A DNA stretch of 64,000 nucleotides, taken from the NCBI GenBank assembly GCA_037179335.1, contig JAKZHN010000011.1, positions 62,001-126,000 on the forward strand. Direction: 5' to 3'. A program made the translations under genes and the position numbers. Each line of letters begins with the position of its first letter. The first letter of the stretch is position 1. The notes beneath the pieces are model-generated. The model saw nothing but the letters and a program-made list of their open reading frames with translations, was not told where the DNA came from and did not search any database. This stretch comes from Cyclaneusma minus. Taxonomy: Eukaryota > Ascomycota > Leotiomycetes > Marthamycetales > Marthamycetaceae. This document shows positions 51,327 through 62,613 of the stretch, piece by piece.

Positions 51327-52958
51327 ATGGGCGACCGTCAGCCTTTACCAGAACCCATACGACGAATACAAGAACAACTGGCCCCGTATATCAGGACACG
51401 GCAGGAAACCTCCCAGATCAGGCGTGTTCTCGCTCTCCAGCTCGATTCTCATCTGGAAGATCTCAGTAACTCGGCCCCAACGGCCAGGCTATTGTCTCTA
51501 CCAAGCAGCTCGCTGGATGTGAAACCACCCCAGAATGGCATCCGAGGACTGAGACGGGAATACCTCAAATGTCTCCGAGCCAACATCAGAGCACGCCACG
51601 AGTATCTGCATTACAGCCATGAGCTTGTGAGCGACGCTCCTCCGGATCCTTCCGCCGATTCAAGCCAGCGGAACAAGGACAATTCGCTCGATCCAGCCTC
51701 TCAGTCATCGACTCCCTCGCTGGACACGTATATTACTCTAGTAAGGCAACGGCAGAAGCTAGAACGGCTACGCGTGCTTCAAAGCTATCTCGAGTCTTTG
51801 GCTCAAAAGCCAGCGTTATCTGCAGATTTCTCGGACCCTGGGCACGTGACCAGAAATATACCACCTTTGCCGCAGGTTCCTGTCGAGTTTCTGAACCAGC
51901 TTGAAGCTTCTGCTCACGACCAACCACCGATAAATATTGACGAAAGATTCGAAAGCCTGGAGAAGGCTGTCTTCCAAGCGAAACTCCGCCTCAAGCATGA
52001 ACAAAAAGTCCTAGCACGGATCAGAGCTGAAAAAGAGAAGGCACAAAACGGAACGACAGGTGGACCAAATGATCGGCTTGAAGCTCTTGGTCAAACTCGT
52101 GATGCCCTGATTGCCTGGATCGAAGAAGAGTTGAGCCGTGCCGGCGAAGACCCACCAGAGGACGAATTCAGGGGTAACGCAGTGGACTCTGACCCGGGGA
52201 CGTCCATTTCGGAGCAGCTAGCCGTTTTACAGGACTATTACAAGGCTTACACCAAAACTCGAGAGTTCCTAGTGGCCATCGTAAATTCAGCAAAAGGAAA
52301 AGGACCGACTCTCCCTCTCGAGCATCTCGAGTCCGCTACAGAAGAAGAGACAGGGCCGTCACACGACATCTCTTCGGTCAGCATTATGTCTTCGTGTTTT
52401 AATAGCCTACTTTCAATATCCGACGAGCAAAAAGCGTTAATGCAGCAGCGATCTCATATTACGGCCGCCCTAGCCAAGCACCAAAAGCAGTCCGCATCTG
52501 CCCTCGATCGACTTGCCGAAGAGAGCCATCTGCTCCCCTCTTACCCGATGCCAAACCGCTCTACTTCCAACAAGGACCACCAGTCGAAAGGGCTATTTGG
52601 CGCAGATGCTCTGTCTAAGGAGCCTGCCAGCAGCGTCAAGGACAAGGCAGAGGCATGGGTATTCGCAGCGGACTCTGCAAATATAGCAACGAAGGAAGCT
52701 GTTCTTGAGAGCGTAGAGACCGGCAATGTGGCCTTGGAAGAGGCGCGAAATGTGCTTTTGGAGCAGTGCAAATTATTGGGCATCGAGGCGAGGGTGGATG
52801 AGTCGGGACTCGGGATTGAGTTGAAGAGTCCTGCAAAGGATCAGAACAGAGCTAGGAGAGGGTCTTCTGCCGTGTTGCTAGATGAGCAAGAGAGCGGTTC
52901 AAGAGCTGCTCGTACGGATGTCTGGGCTTCTTTGAACGGACAGATGGGAGTAATCTAG
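51327..52958 (+). CDS. Coiled-coil protein of unknown function (543 aa)
   Basis: A single exon from ATG 51327. Predominantly alpha-helical: an N-terminal charged segment (PEPIRRIQEQLAPYIRTRQE), a conserved-looking block around residues 70-100 (GIRGLRREYLKCLRANIRAR), heptad-rich stretches at about 135-165 and 205-270, a Ser/acidic linker, and a final helical part with alternating Ala/Glu (residues 430-480). No enzyme motif, signal peptide or membrane helix. The plan is reminiscent of subunits of microtubule or kinetochore assemblies such as augmin-type proteins, but I cannot identify the family from memory. It shares a promoter with BRR2. Confidence 0.6.
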   Translation: MGDRQPLPEPIRRIQEQLAPYIRTRQETSQIRRVLALQLDSHLEDLSNSAPTARLLSLPSSSLDVKPPQNGIRGLRREYLKCLRANIRARHEYLHYSHELVSDAPPDPSADSSQRNKDNSLDPASQSSTPSLDTYITLVRQRQKLERLRVLQSYLESLAQKPALSADFSDPGHVTRNIPPLPQVPVEFLNQLEASAHDQPPINIDERFESLEKAVFQAKLRLKHEQKVLARIRAEKEKAQNGTTGGPNDRLEALGQTRDALIAWIEEELSRAGEDPPEDEFRGNAVDSDPGTSISEQLAVLQDYYKAYTKTREFLVAIVNSAKGKGPTLPLEHLESATEEETGPSHDISSVSIMSSCFNSLLSISDEQKALMQQRSHITAALAKHQKQSASALDRLAEESHLLPSYPMPNRSTSNKDHQSKGLFGADALSKEPASSVKDKAEAWVFAADSANIATKEAVLESVETGNVALEEARNVLLEQCKLLGIEARVDESGLGIELKSPAKDQNRARRGSSAVLLDEQESGSRAARTDVWASLNGQMGVI

Positions 52959-53272
52959 GTCAAGGACTTTAGTGGAATTTGAGATACCCCGAGATGAAGG
53001 ATGTTTAGTTGTCGAAAGAAATGTACATTTTCAAACTAACTGCCCGTGCAATACCTCGTGCCAAATCTCTGGCCAATAATAATGGGCGTTGGAATATCAG
53101 GCGCGGTTCACGTGATATCGGGGAGCTGAAACTCCGCTTGTGCAACTCGGCTCCGATTGAAGTGGGATGTAGCTCGAATATTTCCTGACTCACGAACTTG
53201 CGCCAACCCACAACCCACCACAGTCATTCCCCACGACGCACCAGGCCTTGCGCAGCCTTCAATTGGGCCAAG
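52959..53272. promoter_or_regulatory. Upstream region of FRS2
   Basis: 314 bp including the 3' flank of the 51327 gene and the promoter of the PheRS gene. No motif is assigned. Confidence 0.35.
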
Positions 53273-54900
53273 ATGGCTGACCTTACTTCCGAAGTTTTGA
53301 AGGCTCTGTCCAGCGTCGACTCCATTCTCTCCGCAGAAGCTTTCCCCAATGTCCCCTCCACTGAGGTCAAAGCTGCCCTCGACCGTCTTGGATCCCGGCA
53401 CATGATCACCTACGAAACCATTGATCGCGAGGAAGCCCTGCTGGAGCCCGAGGCCCAGGAGATTACTGCGAAGGGCAGTCATGAAGCCCGTGTTTTCGAA
53501 GCTTTGCGTCAGGCAGTGGAGGGCCTTACCATTCCTGACTTGGAGAAGGCTGTCGGCGACAAGAACGCTGTGAAGGTTGGTCAAGGCAAGGCTTTCAAAT
53601 CGAAATGGATCGCCAAGGGAAAGGAGGGTCGATTGGTTGCAACTGTGAGTTTAGACTATACTCGAACATGTTCAACAGCAACTAAGAAGTGCAGGCCGAT
53701 TCCATAACGGACACCACCCGAGAGCAATTGCAGACCATCGAACAGTCAAAGACGCATCCCGATCCCAAGGTTATTGCAGACTTGAAGAAGCGCAAGCTGA
53801 TAAAGATGCAAAAGGTGATAAGCTTCAAGGTGCATAAGGGCAACAAGTACGCTCTGGAAATGGTGAAGGAAGAGACAGATCTGACGGCCGACATGCTTGC
53901 ATCCGGCTCCTGGGAATCCGCAACCTTCAAGGATTACAACTTCAAGTCTCTCGGAGCCGCCCAAAATGCCGGCGCGCTGCATCCCCTGAACAAAGTCCGC
54001 TCCGAATTCCGACAGATTTTCTTCGAGATGGGTTTCGAGGAGATGCCTACGAACCGCTTCGTCGAGACCGGATTCTGGAACTTCGATGCGCTTTTCGTCC
54101 CCCAGCAACATCCCGCTCGTGATCTTCAGGACACTTTCTACATCTCGGATCCCAAGGTGGCAGGCAAGCCTCAAGCCGAGTCTGCGGATGACAAGAAGGA
54201 CTACGAGGCGTATTGGGAGAATGTGCGACAAGTCCACCAAGAAGGCAAATACGGCTCCATTGGTTACAGATATCCCTGGTCCGAGGAGGAGTCATTGCGC
54301 TTGGTTCTCCGAACACATACCACTGCTACTTCGACGCAGATGCTGCACAAGCTTGCATCGAAGAAGGGACCCGACGGCAAACCACCACCAGCGCGATACT
54401 TCTCCATTGACCGAGTCTTCCGCAACGAAACCGTCGATGCCACACATTTGGCAGAATTCCACCAAGTCGAGGGTGTCATTGCCGATTATGACTTGACCCT
54501 GGGTGGCTTGATCGAGTTCATGCGTGTTTTCTTCGGCAAGATGGGTATTGAGAACCTGCGATTCAAGCCAGCCTACAACCCCTACACCGAGCCCAGTCTG
54601 GAAATCTTCAGCTACCACGAGGGATTGGGCAAGCTGGTGGAGATTGGCAACAGTGGTATGTTCCGACCAGAGATGCTGGAGTCGATGGGTCTGCCAAAGG
54701 ATATGAGAGTTTATGGCTGGGGCTTGAGTTTGGAGCGTCCCACCATGATCAAGGTAAGTTTCCCCTGTATTTCTGATGAATGCGTGTGATACTGACAACA
54801 AGTTCAGTACAAGCGATCAAATATCAGAGATTTGCTGGGACACAAGGTCGATCTGAACTTCATTGAAGAGAATCCGGCCGTGCGACTCGAGAAGGCATAG
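53273..54900 (+). CDS. FRS2: Cytosolic phenylalanyl-tRNA synthetase alpha subunit (507 aa, three exons)
   Basis: Catalytic subunit of the cytosolic alpha2-beta2 PheRS, charging tRNA-Phe. Exons 53273-53644, 53695-54753 and 54808-54900 join in phase. The N-terminal ~180 residues form the winged-helix DNA-binding-like domains of the eukaryotic alpha subunit. The class II core begins with HPLNKVRSEFRQIFFEMGFE (motif 1), then ARYFSIDRVFRNETVDATHLAEFHQ (motif 2 with the catalytic Arg), and GWGLSLERPTMIK with the C-terminal RSNIRDLLGHKVDL (motif 3). No mitochondrial presequence. The length matches the family (~500). Confidence 0.93.
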
Positions 54901-55802
54901 ATCGTTTGCTTAGCTTCAAAATCCAAAATATCCGTGCCAAGAGATACCCGACAGATAGAAAAAAGAACTTTCAAACGTCATCTATGAACATTTATCTACA
55001 ATGATCGATCAGAGGCTTTTCAGCCGCTACATATAACCATATTGTAACCTCAGATGATTTGGCAAGTCTACAGTGGGACGAAATAAGTCTGCGTCCCTTT
55101 CCTGAAATATTCTCTGTCATCAAGGATATTCCTGAGTCCTGGGCTTATTCCTAACTATGAAAGGGGGTTTAAGACGTTCTTCGCCCAACTGTAAGAATGC
55201 GCCATCAAACAGAAATTCCTCCAGCTCGTTGAGAAAGCACACTCAAAACACCTGAGGCCTTCGTCGCCACACCCTCAGTCTACCGTCTGCATACTACTGG
55301 CCGACTCCAGCATGATCCCCTTCTGCCCCTTCTCTCACCTCTCTCCTCGCTCTTTTATACCTCTCTCTCAGCCCCCTCATCTTCGCATCGCCAGCAACCC
55401 TTGCTCGGAATTTCTCCCCCCCCCCCCCCAACCCTCCTGCAAACATATCTTAATCACCAACATATCGCACCAGCCTTTCAATACTTGGCTCCTTGCTATC
55501 GACATACACATCAATGTCTACATACTGCCTGGAGAAAGAACGGATTCATGTCCTTCAGCGCGCGTCAGGTCGCTTGGGGATATGGGAAGTAGGCTTCAGG
55601 CATCACGGCAGCTTTAAAACGGTTCAGACGATGTTTTGGTGCCAGCCAGACGGTCAAGACGTGCCAAGGGACCACAAGAAAAAAGGGGGGCCGGGGTCCA
55701 GAAATCAGCAAGACCAAATTGTTCCAAACTTGCTTCTCATCTGTTGCCTAAGCTATATATTATATACAGGATAACCTTGCCCTCGAGAGTTAGCACACAC
55801 TT
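54901..55802. other. Convergent intergenic region with a C14 homopolymer
   Basis: No supportable gene. A run of 14 C at 55416-55429 interrupts a pyrimidine-rich stretch (55300-55440). Confidence 0.45.
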
Positions 55803-57596
55803 TTAATTATGCGTAGGCATAGCAACATCGGCCTTTGTAGCAATAGCATCCTCAGCTCTCCACAAGCTGGTGACAGTCTTCAACTGCGTGTAAAAATGCA
55901 ATCCGCTCTTTCCGTAGAAGTAGTTGGCGCCTCCGCCAGCCATGCTCTTTTTGTTTCCTGTAAAGCTGAACATGGGGAGTGGCACGGGAATTGGGCTTTG
56001 TGGGATTCGTTAGTCACGGGGTTGGTAAGGGGGAAAGGAGGAATATGAACACGGGCAGGTTGGGACTTACACGTTGATTCCCACCTGTCCAGCCTCCACG
56101 CGCTTCTGGAACGATGTTGCTGTTGCTCCCGATCGAGTGAAGATAGCAACACCGTTGCCATACTCGTTGCTGTTAATCAGCTCCAACGCATCGTCCAGAG
56201 TCTCAACATTCAGACAAACCAACACAGGTCCAAAGATCTCTTCTTTGTAGCATTTCATATGCGGCTTCACATTCGTGATGATCGTTGGAGCAATCCAGTT
56301 ACCATTGGGATACTTCTCGGGCTTGTAACCCCTGCCATCGAGCAAGATAGTCGCGCCCTCCTCCTCGGCACTAGCGATCAAATGCTCAATACGCTCTTTT
56401 GATTGAGGAGAGATGACGGGACCAAGATCAGCACCCTCTTCAAAACCGCCGTTCACGTTCAGCTTCTTGGCGGACTCGGCCATTTCGGAGAGCCATTCCT
56501 TGGTCTCGCCGACCATGACGAGTGTGCTGAGTGCCATACAGCGCTGTCCGGCAGCACCGAATGCGGCACCCACGATGGAGTTAATGGCGTGGTTCTTGTT
56601 GCAATCAGGGAGCACCGCGGCATGGTTCTTTGCTCCCAGATTGGCTTGCACACGCTTTCCATTCGCCGAGCCCCTGGTGTAGATATATTCTCCCGCTTTG
56701 TTGCTGCCCACGAAGCTAATAGCCTTGATGGCCGGCTCATCGATAATGAAATCGACCGTCTTCGCAGCTCCATGCACAACATTCACCACACCATCTGGAA
56801 AGCCAGCCTTTTGAGCCAGCTCGGCCAAAATCATGGCCGCACCAGGATCTCTCTCCGACGGCTTGAGGATAATGCAGTTTCCGGTGATCGTGGCAACGGG
56901 AATGGACCATAGCGGAATCATGGCTGGGAAGTTGAACGGGCAAATGGCCGCCACGACACCCAATGGCTCGCGATAACTCCGCGTCTCCATGTCCTTCGCG
57001 ACCTCCAACACCTCACCCGTCAATTGCGTCGTAATACCACAAGCCGTCTCCGCCACCTGCAGACCACGCAGCACATCACCCCTCGCATCTGCCACCGTCT
57101 TACCCTGCTCCTGCGTAATACTCGCCGCCAGTCTATCCCAGTTCTCGCGAATCAGATTCGTGAACTTGAACATGATCTGCTGTCTCGCCAGCACGCTCGT
57201 AGCTTTCCATGCCGGGAACGCTTTCTGTGCCGACTCAACAGCCGCTTTGAGCTCAGCATCGGTGCTTTGCGGAACGCGAGTGATGACTTCGTTGGTAGCA
57301 GGATCATGGAGATCGATAAAATGATCCGTCTCCGACTGCACAAACTTGTTGTCGATAAAATAAGGCGTATCTTCGACTTTCTGCGGCTTGCTGTGCGAGG
57401 TAGGATAGCTTTCTTTGGTCGAAGGCAGAGCTACAGCTGCAGCAGTGGAAGCTGGGCGGACGTGCTGGCTTGTAGCCTGTAGACGGCGGGCAGGGTTTGC
57501 GGCGTTGCCACTCATTCTGAAGATTGGGGAGGAGGAGGAGCGGATTGTCGATCGGCTGGTGACGGCGGGAATGCCTCGTGAAATGAGTCGACGCAT
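55803..57596 (-). CDS. Methylmalonate-semialdehyde dehydrogenase, mitochondrial (572 aa, two exons)
   Basis: ALDH6-family, CoA-acylating enzyme of valine and thymine breakdown, converting (methyl)malonate semialdehyde to propionyl-/acetyl-CoA. Exon 1 57596-56071, exon 2 55995-55803, in phase. The first ~60 residues are Arg/Ser/Ala-rich, fitting a matrix presequence. The core carries ICPFNFPAMIPLWSIPVA, FVGSNKAGEYIYTRG (SFVGS), the catalytic cysteine in GAAGQRCMALST, and KEEIFGPVL. The C-terminus GINVPIPVPLPMFSFTGNKK and SGLHFYTQLKTVTSLW is diagnostic of MMSDH against other ALDHs. A Met at residue 28 is an alternative start but would shorten the presequence. Confidence 0.93.
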
Positions 57597-58132
57597 GGTG
57601 GGCGTACGTGAGGAGATGCGCTGGCAGGAGGACGAGCTACCTTTGGCTTGTATTAGGAGACTGGAAAGCTAAAAGGCAGTGCCGTCACCCCTCTGCCACA
57701 CTGGTGTGTTGTTTAGGCCGGTTACCGACATCGCAACAGAGCGGGGTTCGGATTGAGCTCCAGGGTGGCGACCCACAACCCCCGCCGCATATCAAAGTCC
57801 CATGGGGTTTGACCGTTGCGGATAGCTATTACTAATTCGGGGCAATTGGCTCGAAATTGAGGTATGAGGAATGAAGTCGGGAAAGTTCGAGGGGTTGAAG
57901 TCATCGGATTTCAGAAACGATGCAGCTGATTCTCATCGTTGAATTCCCTCACAAGTCACAACTGCATCCACTCATCCAGTCGAATCAACTTGTATCATTG
58001 TGACCTAACTATCTGACATATCTGACAAAGACTCCGAGTATGCATCGATGTGAACAGCCTGATGGAACTCCCAGTATGCAGCCCACGCTATGTCCCGACT
58101 ATAACCAGCCAACTCCATGCAGATAGGTATCT
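57597..58132. other. Intergenic region
   Basis: 536 bp containing the MMSDH promoter and the 3' flank of the helicase gene. Nothing else is discernible. Confidence 0.4.
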
Positions 58133-61100
58133 TTACGCCAAATCCTTCTCAAAAGCCTCCTGGATCCAGGCCGCCTTAATCCTGCTAACCCTCTTCGCAT
58201 AGTTCTTCTCCGTAAAAACGTTCTCCAGGTACATGATGGCCTCGCACTTCTGGGCATACAAAGAACTGGAGGGGTGTATGGAGATCGGGCTGTCGTTAAA
58301 TTGGGATTTGTAAACATTGCCCGGGTGCAGGGTCGCCGTGTTTCCCTTGAACGCCACCATGAAGCACTTCAGCACTCTCTCCGACGTCTCCTCCGAAATA
58401 GGCTCGAAGTCTTCGTCATCTGCGAGTGAGGAACTGTCCAACATTTTGAGATCTTGACAGAGACGACGAAGCTGCTTTCGGATGTCCATGGCATTTCTCA
58501 TAGTGCGATGCATCACCTCGTGCTTATCACACCATGCCTTGCGATCCGTCTGCTCAGCGGCGTATTTCTGCATGGTTGTGAGGATCGTGATAATGTCGCC
58601 TTCTCGTCTGTACAGGCTCTTGCGGTGGTCCATGACATCCTCGTCCTCTTCGTCAATCTCGCCACGGCGTCGCCTGAAAATGTCTTCACCCGCTGTGACA
58701 CACGACAGGACATCGATAACTTCTGCGACACAGTCGAATTTAGCCGCAGCAGCGGCGACGAGGACTCGAGCGTGAGAGAACGTCAGAGGCAGACTAGCCA
58801 TCCTCTGGCCTACCTCCGTTAGTTTCATCTCGCCTTTCACCTCACCCGAGAGTGCGCCCAGATCCTTCAACCTCTTCAGTGCGTCGTTGATTGCCTGATC
58901 TCCCGGAGAATCGATCAGCGGGAATTTACGTGGGTCCGCAATCCCTCGAGCCTTCATCTTTAGGACAGCTTCGACAATATCGGTCCTCTTGATCTCGGGT
59001 TCGGGGAAGTTAGGGAAGCGAAAGAAGTCTTTCTCCGAGTAGAGTCGCCAGCATGTACCAGGAAACTCTCGACCTGATCGACCTGCTCTCTGTGCGGCAG
59101 AGGATATCGAGATTGGATTGATAAGGAGAGACTCCAGCCCAAGAGCCGGGCGGTACTGTTTGACTTTTGCAACGCCCGTATCAATGACATACTTGACACC
59201 CGACATTGTAACAGACGTCTCCGCGATATTGGTAGCTAGGATGACTTTTCGGGTGTTCTTTTGCTTAACGGGCTTGAAGGCTTCATTTTGAACTTCAGTA
59301 GGGAGCGCACCGTATAGGGGAAAGACGGCGAGCTTGGGGCAGCCCTCAGGGAAAGTCTTGGCCGTTGCTTGGACAGCTTGGAGGAGGCTTTCAATCTCCT
59401 CGGAACCCGGCATGAATACCAGAATATCGCCTGGATACGCCTCCCGGATGTGGACCATGATAATGAACTTGTGAACTGCCTCTACGCGACTCAGTGTCAG
59501 GTCTGGCGTATTCCAGAATATTTCTTTGACTTCATGCATTTTGCCCTCGACATCCAGGTAAGCGATTAGATCCTCGTCTTCGTCGGCGCTCCGGGATTCT
59601 GCTGTGTTGTCTTGATCTTTAGCTTGGTCCTGAGATGCGTCGGCACTGTCCTTGATGTCACCATCCGGGCCACGCTTCTTGCTCGCAACTTCCTCCCACG
59701 GCGAAGAAGCTTCTTGGGACGAAATTCCCTCCCAAGACGAGAATGAACCTTGGGATTGGCGGCGCTCCTCGTCCGACTGCTTTGCGTCTCCGTTCGTATC
59801 AGCCCAGCTCAGGCCCTTTGGTTCCTTTTCTTCCACCTCGGATGAGTGAACACCATTCGAACTGCCTGGGCTGTCCTCGACTTTTGACAACTTCTCATCA
59901 TCCTTCTCGTTCTTCTGTTTCTTGTCCTTCGTCTGATCCTCGTTGATCGAGTCAATGACGCCTTTGGCAATGCTTTTATCTCCCTTCGCCTTCTTTGCTT
60001 TACCAACCTTCGCGGTATCCTCCTTCGCGGTGTCCTCCTTCACGGTGTCCACCTTGCCAGCCTTGTCGTTCCGCCTGTCTGACATCAGCTTGCGGAAGAG
60101 ATGACCTTCGGGAGGTTCGGGACCGTACTTGTCCACGTCCCACACTCTATCCTCCGGCTTCTGGGTCACCAGCTTCTGGGATGCGAGATAACTACCACCA
60201 AAAAATCTCTCCAACGTCAGCCGATCAGCGGAAGCACTCATGCAGATGACTTTGAGTGGAATGCCGCCTCTACCGCTCTTGTCTCCAGTAACGATGAGTT
60301 TCAAGAAACCTAGGATCAAGTCGACGTCGACGTTGCGTTCGTGGACTTCGTCGACAATGACGCAGCTGTATCTTCGAAGGTTGGGATCATGGAGAAGCTC
60401 CTGCAATAGCACACCTTCTGTAACGAACTTGATCTGCATGTTGGGGGGGATCTTCGAGTTGAATCTAACGGCGTGTCCGACAGGTGCTTCGAAGGTAGGC
60501 GAGTGTTCTCCCATTTCGAGACGTACTCGGTCCGCGAGGTTGATAGCAGCGACCTTTCGAGGTTGGGTTATGGCGATGCATCCACCGACTTGGACCTTGC
60601 TCGTCGAGCCATTGGCATTCTTGACCTCAACCTTCTTGGGCTTGCACCAGGGCTCGGTGTACAGGAACTGAGGAACCTGCGTACTCTTTCCGCTTCCCGT
60701 GGCTCCCTCGAGCAGCATGATATCATGATGGCGCAGCTTGTAGCGAAGATCGAGGCGGGCTTTCCACATGGGCAGCTGTTGTCTGTCTTTGAGGATCTTG
60801 GCCTGTTTCGCTTTAGCAGCTTGGGCGACCTGCTGGGTAGAGAGAGGCAGCATGTTCGGCGAGATAGGTGTTGACGGTTGGGATGAGGCTCGGACTTTCT
60901 TGGTGCCATTCCGTTTCGCTTTGGCAGCTTTGGAAGCTTGCTGTTTGGCAGGGGCGGGTTCTGGTGTGGCCTGCGTCTTGGCTCTTTTACTCTTGGAAGC
61001 CTCGGGTTCTTCTTGGGGGATATGAGCGGGTTTTGGAGAGGCCTGTGTCTTGGCTTTCTTACTCTTGGGAGCGTCGGATTCGGGAGTATCTTTCGCATCG

Positions 61101-61156
61101 ACCGGCGCAGCCTGGGGCCGGTCGTCCTTGAACTTGAGTTTGATCTTGGGAGGCAT
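58133..61156 (-). CDS. DEAH/RHA-family RNA helicase with a large internal insertion (1007 aa)
   Basis: Predicted NTP-dependent RNA helicase or remodelling enzyme. The frame is open upstream but lacks an ATG there, so ATG 61156 (MPPKIKLKFKDDRP) is chosen. Residues 1-140 are a Lys/Ala/Pro-rich basic head, suggesting nuclear or nucleolar location. RecA1: LEGATGSGKSTQVPQF (motif I), ITQPRKVAAINLADRV, CVIVDEVHERNVD (motif II is DEVH), and CMSASADRLTLERFF, where SAS replaces the usual SAT. Before RecA2 an insertion of roughly 180 residues, acidic/Lys/Ser-rich with KVDTVKEDTAKEDTAK repeats, interrupts the domain. RecA2: ILVFMPGSEEIESLL, LATNIAETSVTM and AQRAGRSGREFPGTCWRLY. Winged-helix, HA2 and OB-fold regions follow. 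I cannot place it among the Prp or Dhr orthologues. Confidence 0.85.
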   Translation of the reverse strand: MPPKIKLKFKDDRPQAAPVDAKDTPESDAPKSKKAKTQASPKPAHIPQEEPEASKSKRAKTQATPEPAPAKQQASKAAKAKRNGTKKVRASSQPSTPISPNMLPLSTQQVAQAAKAKQAKILKDRQQLPMWKARLDLRYKLRHHDIMLLEGATGSGKSTQVPQFLYTEPWCKPKKVEVKNANGSTSKVQVGGCIAITQPRKVAAINLADRVRLEMGEHSPTFEAPVGHAVRFNSKIPPNMQIKFVTEGVLLQELLHDPNLRRYSCVIVDEVHERNVDVDLILGFLKLIVTGDKSGRGGIPLKVICMSASADRLTLERFFGGSYLASQKLVTQKPEDRVWDVDKYGPEPPEGHLFRKLMSDRRNDKAGKVDTVKEDTAKEDTAKVGKAKKAKGDKSIAKGVIDSINEDQTKDKKQKNEKDDEKLSKVEDSPGSSNGVHSSEVEEKEPKGLSWADTNGDAKQSDEERRQSQGSFSSWEGISSQEASSPWEEVASKKRGPDGDIKDSADASQDQAKDQDNTAESRSADEDEDLIAYLDVEGKMHEVKEIFWNTPDLTLSRVEAVHKFIIMVHIREAYPGDILVFMPGSEEIESLLQAVQATAKTFPEGCPKLAVFPLYGALPTEVQNEAFKPVKQKNTRKVILATNIAETSVTMSGVKYVIDTGVAKVKQYRPALGLESLLINPISISSAAQRAGRSGREFPGTCWRLYSEKDFFRFPNFPEPEIKRTDIVEAVLKMKARGIADPRKFPLIDSPGDQAINDALKRLKDLGALSGEVKGEMKLTEVGQRMASLPLTFSHARVLVAAAAAKFDCVAEVIDVLSCVTAGEDIFRRRRGEIDEEDEDVMDHRKSLYRREGDIITILTTMQKYAAEQTDRKAWCDKHEVMHRTMRNAMDIRKQLRRLCQDLKMLDSSSLADDEDFEPISEETSERVLKCFMVAFKGNTATLHPGNVYKSQFNDSPISIHPSSSLYAQKCEAIMYLENVFTEKNYAKRVSRIKAAWIQEAFEKDLA

Positions 61157-62613
61157 GGCTAAATACGCAAAGTCTGGCTCTTCTGATTGGAGTGGATCGG
61201 AAAGTAGTGAGGAAGTTCGTGGACGATGGAGATCGAGAATGATGGGGAGAGTGTTGATCAAGGAAGGGAGGAGAGGGCGAGGTTGGATTGGAATTCAGGC
61301 GATCGCATTGTGCGCTAGATGAATAGTAGCTCGCTTGGTATTGTGGCGCGCGACAATAGACGTTAACTGAACTGCAGGTGATTGTGTGTGGTTTTTGGCG
61401 CGAAGATTCGTCTCCAAGCTGGCGAGGCTGCGCCCTGCATTTTTTTTCGGTCGCGGGGGCGTGTGGCACGTGCGCGCGAGGCTACATGTAGGTCCCGACT
61501 ACCGAGATCCCCACCGGCCGTTACCCGTGGTGCCCGCTGGAGCTCCAAGCTCCAAATTGACAACCTCCAGCTCTACTGAGATCTGGTCGGATGCCCCTGG
61601 AACTCCTGCCATCATAGGTCTTTCTGCCACGGCAGTTGCTGGTCGTTGACACTCCGCTTTTCTTTTTCTCAGCAAGTCGCGTCTCCCAATGGCTGCAAGT
61701 TCTCGCAGAAGCCTAGTAGGTATTCAAGCTTTTGGGGGCCTTGGGAAGGTTTGCGCGGTGCACATAGTCCTCCACATAACTTCGTGCCTCCATCACCACT
61801 TGCGTACCTTGGTCGTGCCAGCATTGCTACCCAGTTCATCAGAGTACGCAAATCCGATATCCATCACATCACGGCTTTGTCCCCGCAGCCTCGTCTCACC
61901 ATGTCTGCAAGATAGACCTCGGCGGCGTCTAGTCTAAACAGCGCGGCTGCCGATCAAGATGCCGCTTCTTGATAGAGGACAATGGGACACTGTCAAGAAA
62001 CAAGTGGACTGCATCTCCTTGTGTGCACGAAGCGCCAGCTTGTCTATGTCCAGCCACATCCATGGCCTGAAAACCACCAAGCTCCAGGACTGGCAATCAA
62101 ACCCCTCCTCCAACATCGATGACTCGCCGCCTCAACATTTGATACAGCACATGCATCCACAAACTATTATTAGGACATAGGCTAAGTACATTGATGTATC
62201 CAATATCATACCGGCAATAATAACGGATGAAGTTCCGGAAGTCTGCCACACCTTTATCTGAGAAATCCCGAAGAGGCATGACGCCGTAGTCACCACCGAG
62301 CACGCAATCGATCGGCTGTGGGGTCACCCTGCCTGTCATCCCCAAAACGCAGACTCCTGTATATATAAGGTTCTATAACAATCCCGGTAGGCCTCTTCTG
62401 TTCGAAAGGCTGATGTGAGCCCCCTAAGAATTGCATCATTCTGTTCGCCGACTACAAGTAGATTGCTTGGTCCAGACGTGGATTTATACTTAAAGGTACA
62501 TCGAGAGCTTTCTTCTTCTTGAAGTCAATTGAATCTGTTCGTTCCTCGATTTCACTCCATTCTCCCCTCAAATATCCCTATCTCCAATTGCTATTCGAGA
62601 GCCACATACGACC
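61157..62613. other. Intergenic, divergent promoters plus an unassigned frame
   Basis: 1.46 kb between two outward-facing starts. A minus-strand frame at 62345-62097 (starting near RVTPQPIDCVLGGDYGVMPL) looks protein-like for about 45 codons but lacks support on either side; it may be a gene fragment. A TATA-like TATATATAAGG occurs near 62358. No other gene is supportable. Confidence 0.35.

Noticed and set aside
62097..62345. 82-codon minus-strand frame with an ordered-looking first half
   Set aside because: Cannot be joined to other exons or to a family; noted only as possible fragment within the intergenic entry.
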